Below the pieces are notes generated by a model that searched no databases, was not told the origin of the DNA, and worked only from the letters and a program-made list of their open reading frames with translations. From contig JAVTVY010017432.1 in assembly GCA_036873755.1 (NCBI GenBank), positions 1 through 64,000 of the forward strand: a stretch of DNA of 64,000 nucleotides, in the 5' to 3' direction. Each line of letters opens with the position of its first letter. The stretch's first letter is position 1. This document shows positions 62,522 to 64,000 of this stretch, piece by piece. The position numbers and the translations under genes are program-made. The DNA is from Hanleya hanleyi. Taxonomy: Eukaryota > Mollusca > Polyplacophora > Lepidopleurida > Hanleyidae.

Positions 62522-63774
62522 TATGAATGGTTTAAAAGAGTGGAAATATTCCGTACAGGTCTGTTTTATGTAACAAACGCTAAGGAAAATGGCTACCCAA
62601 GGTCAATTGGTACAATTCCCCGGATAATCGCGCCAGCCAAACCACAACCCCATCTAGACGCTTTGATGCAAGGGAGACAACTCGGTCTATCCCAATTCCT
62701 CTCATTCGCGCATTTCTATCTTTTTTGCGTGTATAGGGTGGTGGTCATTTGTTTATGCATTTTACTATGGGCTGTGAGATTGTAGAATACGCTGGGGAAA
62801 AGCTATGAAATTTGTTTTTACGTATCGGGTAGGTCTGTATATAACCCCATAGGTCTACTGGCTCAGTGCATAGGTGCATATTGGGTGGACATGTTGGAGT
62901 CTAGGTGGAGCACTAGTGGACCGATTGGGTAGAGTGAGGTCTTATTTTGAAGCTCTCGAGGAAATAAAAAAATCAATAATAATAAAAAAAAAATCAAAAA
63001 AATCGGCGAGTAGTGGACAAAGGGAAAATTGTTAAGTACTGACCATGCCCCAGAATACTTCATATGCATATCACGGCCTTAAGGCCTATGTAAGATGTAA
63101 TCTACTTCACAGTTTAGTAGTATAAAAAGCGCAAGTCCTATTGACCTTGCCCCTCCAAAGAAATAAAATCGGCTCTATTTTACACGAGTATATACGCAGG
63201 TCACGTGGGTTGTGACGTCACTTCCGGGTTTTCACTAAAAACTACCTCCAAACCTAGAAGAGTTCCAATTTTTTCCCTTTGTCCACTACTCGCCGATTTT
63301 TTTGATTTTTTTTATTATTATTGATTTTTTTATTTCCTCGAGAGCTTCAAAATAAGACCTCACTCTACCCAATCGGTCCACTAGTGCTCCACCTAGACTC
63401 CAACATGTCCACCCAATATGCACCTATGCACTGAGCCAGTAGACCTATGGGGTTATATACAGACCTACCCGATACGTAAAAACAAATTTCATAGCTTTTC
63501 CCCAGCGTATTCTACAATCTCACAGCCCATAGTAAAATGCATAAACAAATGACCACCACCCTATACACGCAAAAAGATAGAAATGCGTGAATGAGAGGAA
63601 TTGGGATAGACCGAGTTGTCTCCCTTGCATCAAAGCGTCTAGATGGGGCTGTGGTTTGGCTGGCGCGATTATCCGGGGAATTGTACCAATTGACCTTGGG
63701 CAGCCATTTTTCTTAGCGTTTGTTACATAAAACAGACCTGTACGGAATATTTCCACTCTTTTAAACCATTCATA
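62522..63774. repeat. near-perfect palindrome, ~509-bp arms and 235-bp centre
   Basis: The left arm (62522-63030) starts TATGAATGGTTTAAAAGAGT; the right arm (63266-63774) ends with its complement. The arms differ at only a few positions by eye. Both arms carry the same short frame in opposite directions (62453-62785 on +, 63756-63520 on -), as expected for mirror copies, so the frames are not independent genes. The centre contains CACGTG and TGACGTCA. Confidence 0.93.
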
Positions 63775-64000
63775 CCCAACAAAATTATTAATTCGTACAA
63801 CTTCGTTTTGGTCTCGCGTAGAATACTCCAGTCTTGTGCCTCATGAAACTGACATGTCTAATGTCTGAGACGACCAGGTCACAATATTTAAATACTGATA
63901 ATTTCATTGGCTCGTTTAAATAGGGCAGACATGTGACTTGATGTTTTGGGAACAACGATTATCTCCCTTCAAATAATCGTCTTTTGCGGCTGATAGGTGG

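Noticed and set aside
62453..63756. Two similar frames in opposite directions that could look like a duplicated gene pair
   Set aside because: They are the two arms of the palindrome, so similarity is forced by the DNA structure; no domain is recognisable.

Overview
This is a eukaryotic nuclear window: split protein-coding genes, large introns full of short non-autonomous transposons, tRNA-derived SINEs and several tandem arrays. The SINE tails (ending in a GTTAAAxCC-type sequence followed by CTCACTCAC), the SINE bodies and the abundant foldback elements suggest a lophotrochozoan, most likely a mollusc (bivalve or gastropod). That placement is an inference; no species can be named from the sequence alone.

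Two conserved genes can be reconstructed exon by exon, and they converge on each other. GPN3, a GPN-loop GTPase of RNA polymerase II assembly, lies on the + strand in eight exons (14829-25936) and predicts an intact 281-residue protein. PPM1D/WIP1, a PP2C-family phosphatase of the DNA-damage response, lies on the - strand in five coding exons (57676 down to 35198) and predicts a 941-residue protein with a long C-terminal tail encoded by one exon. All splice junctions in both genes are GT-AG and in phase.

Layout. 1-1103: remnant of a Penelope-like reverse-transcriptase element; tails of the same family recur at 8134-8572 and 61500-62136. 1.8-3.3 kb: ~375-bp tandem array. 4.3-4.85 kb: LTR-like sequence (- strand). 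5.1-5.4 kb: SINE. 9.07-13.9 kb: ~60-copy array of a 79-bp unit. 14.8-25.9 kb: GPN3, whose introns hold a Mutator-like foldback element, a 33-bp minisatellite that grew out of the exon 3 splice donor, a 490-bp foldback element, a PIF/Harbinger-like MITE nested in a tRNA-like foldback repeat, and a piggyBac-like TTAA MITE. 25.9-35.2 kb: intergenic, with a composite inverted-repeat element (28.4-31.2 kb) that contains two ~160-bp arrays. 35.2-57.7 kb: PPM1D, whose introns carry hAT-like elements, mariner-like MITEs, a complete SINE with target duplications, and a 3.1-kb TTAA-flanked element with a THAP-domain exon and a P2X7-C-like exon. 57.7-64 kb: foldback elements, a 43-bp array with repeated YY1-type AAGATGGCGGC sites, and a nearly perfect ~1.25-kb palindrome.

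The two host genes are housekeeping or stress functions with no evident functional link. Most of the unusual content is repeats. The strongest signals are the exon-derived splice-donor minisatellite in GPN3 and the THAP/P2X7-C-like TTAA element inside PPM1D intron 1.
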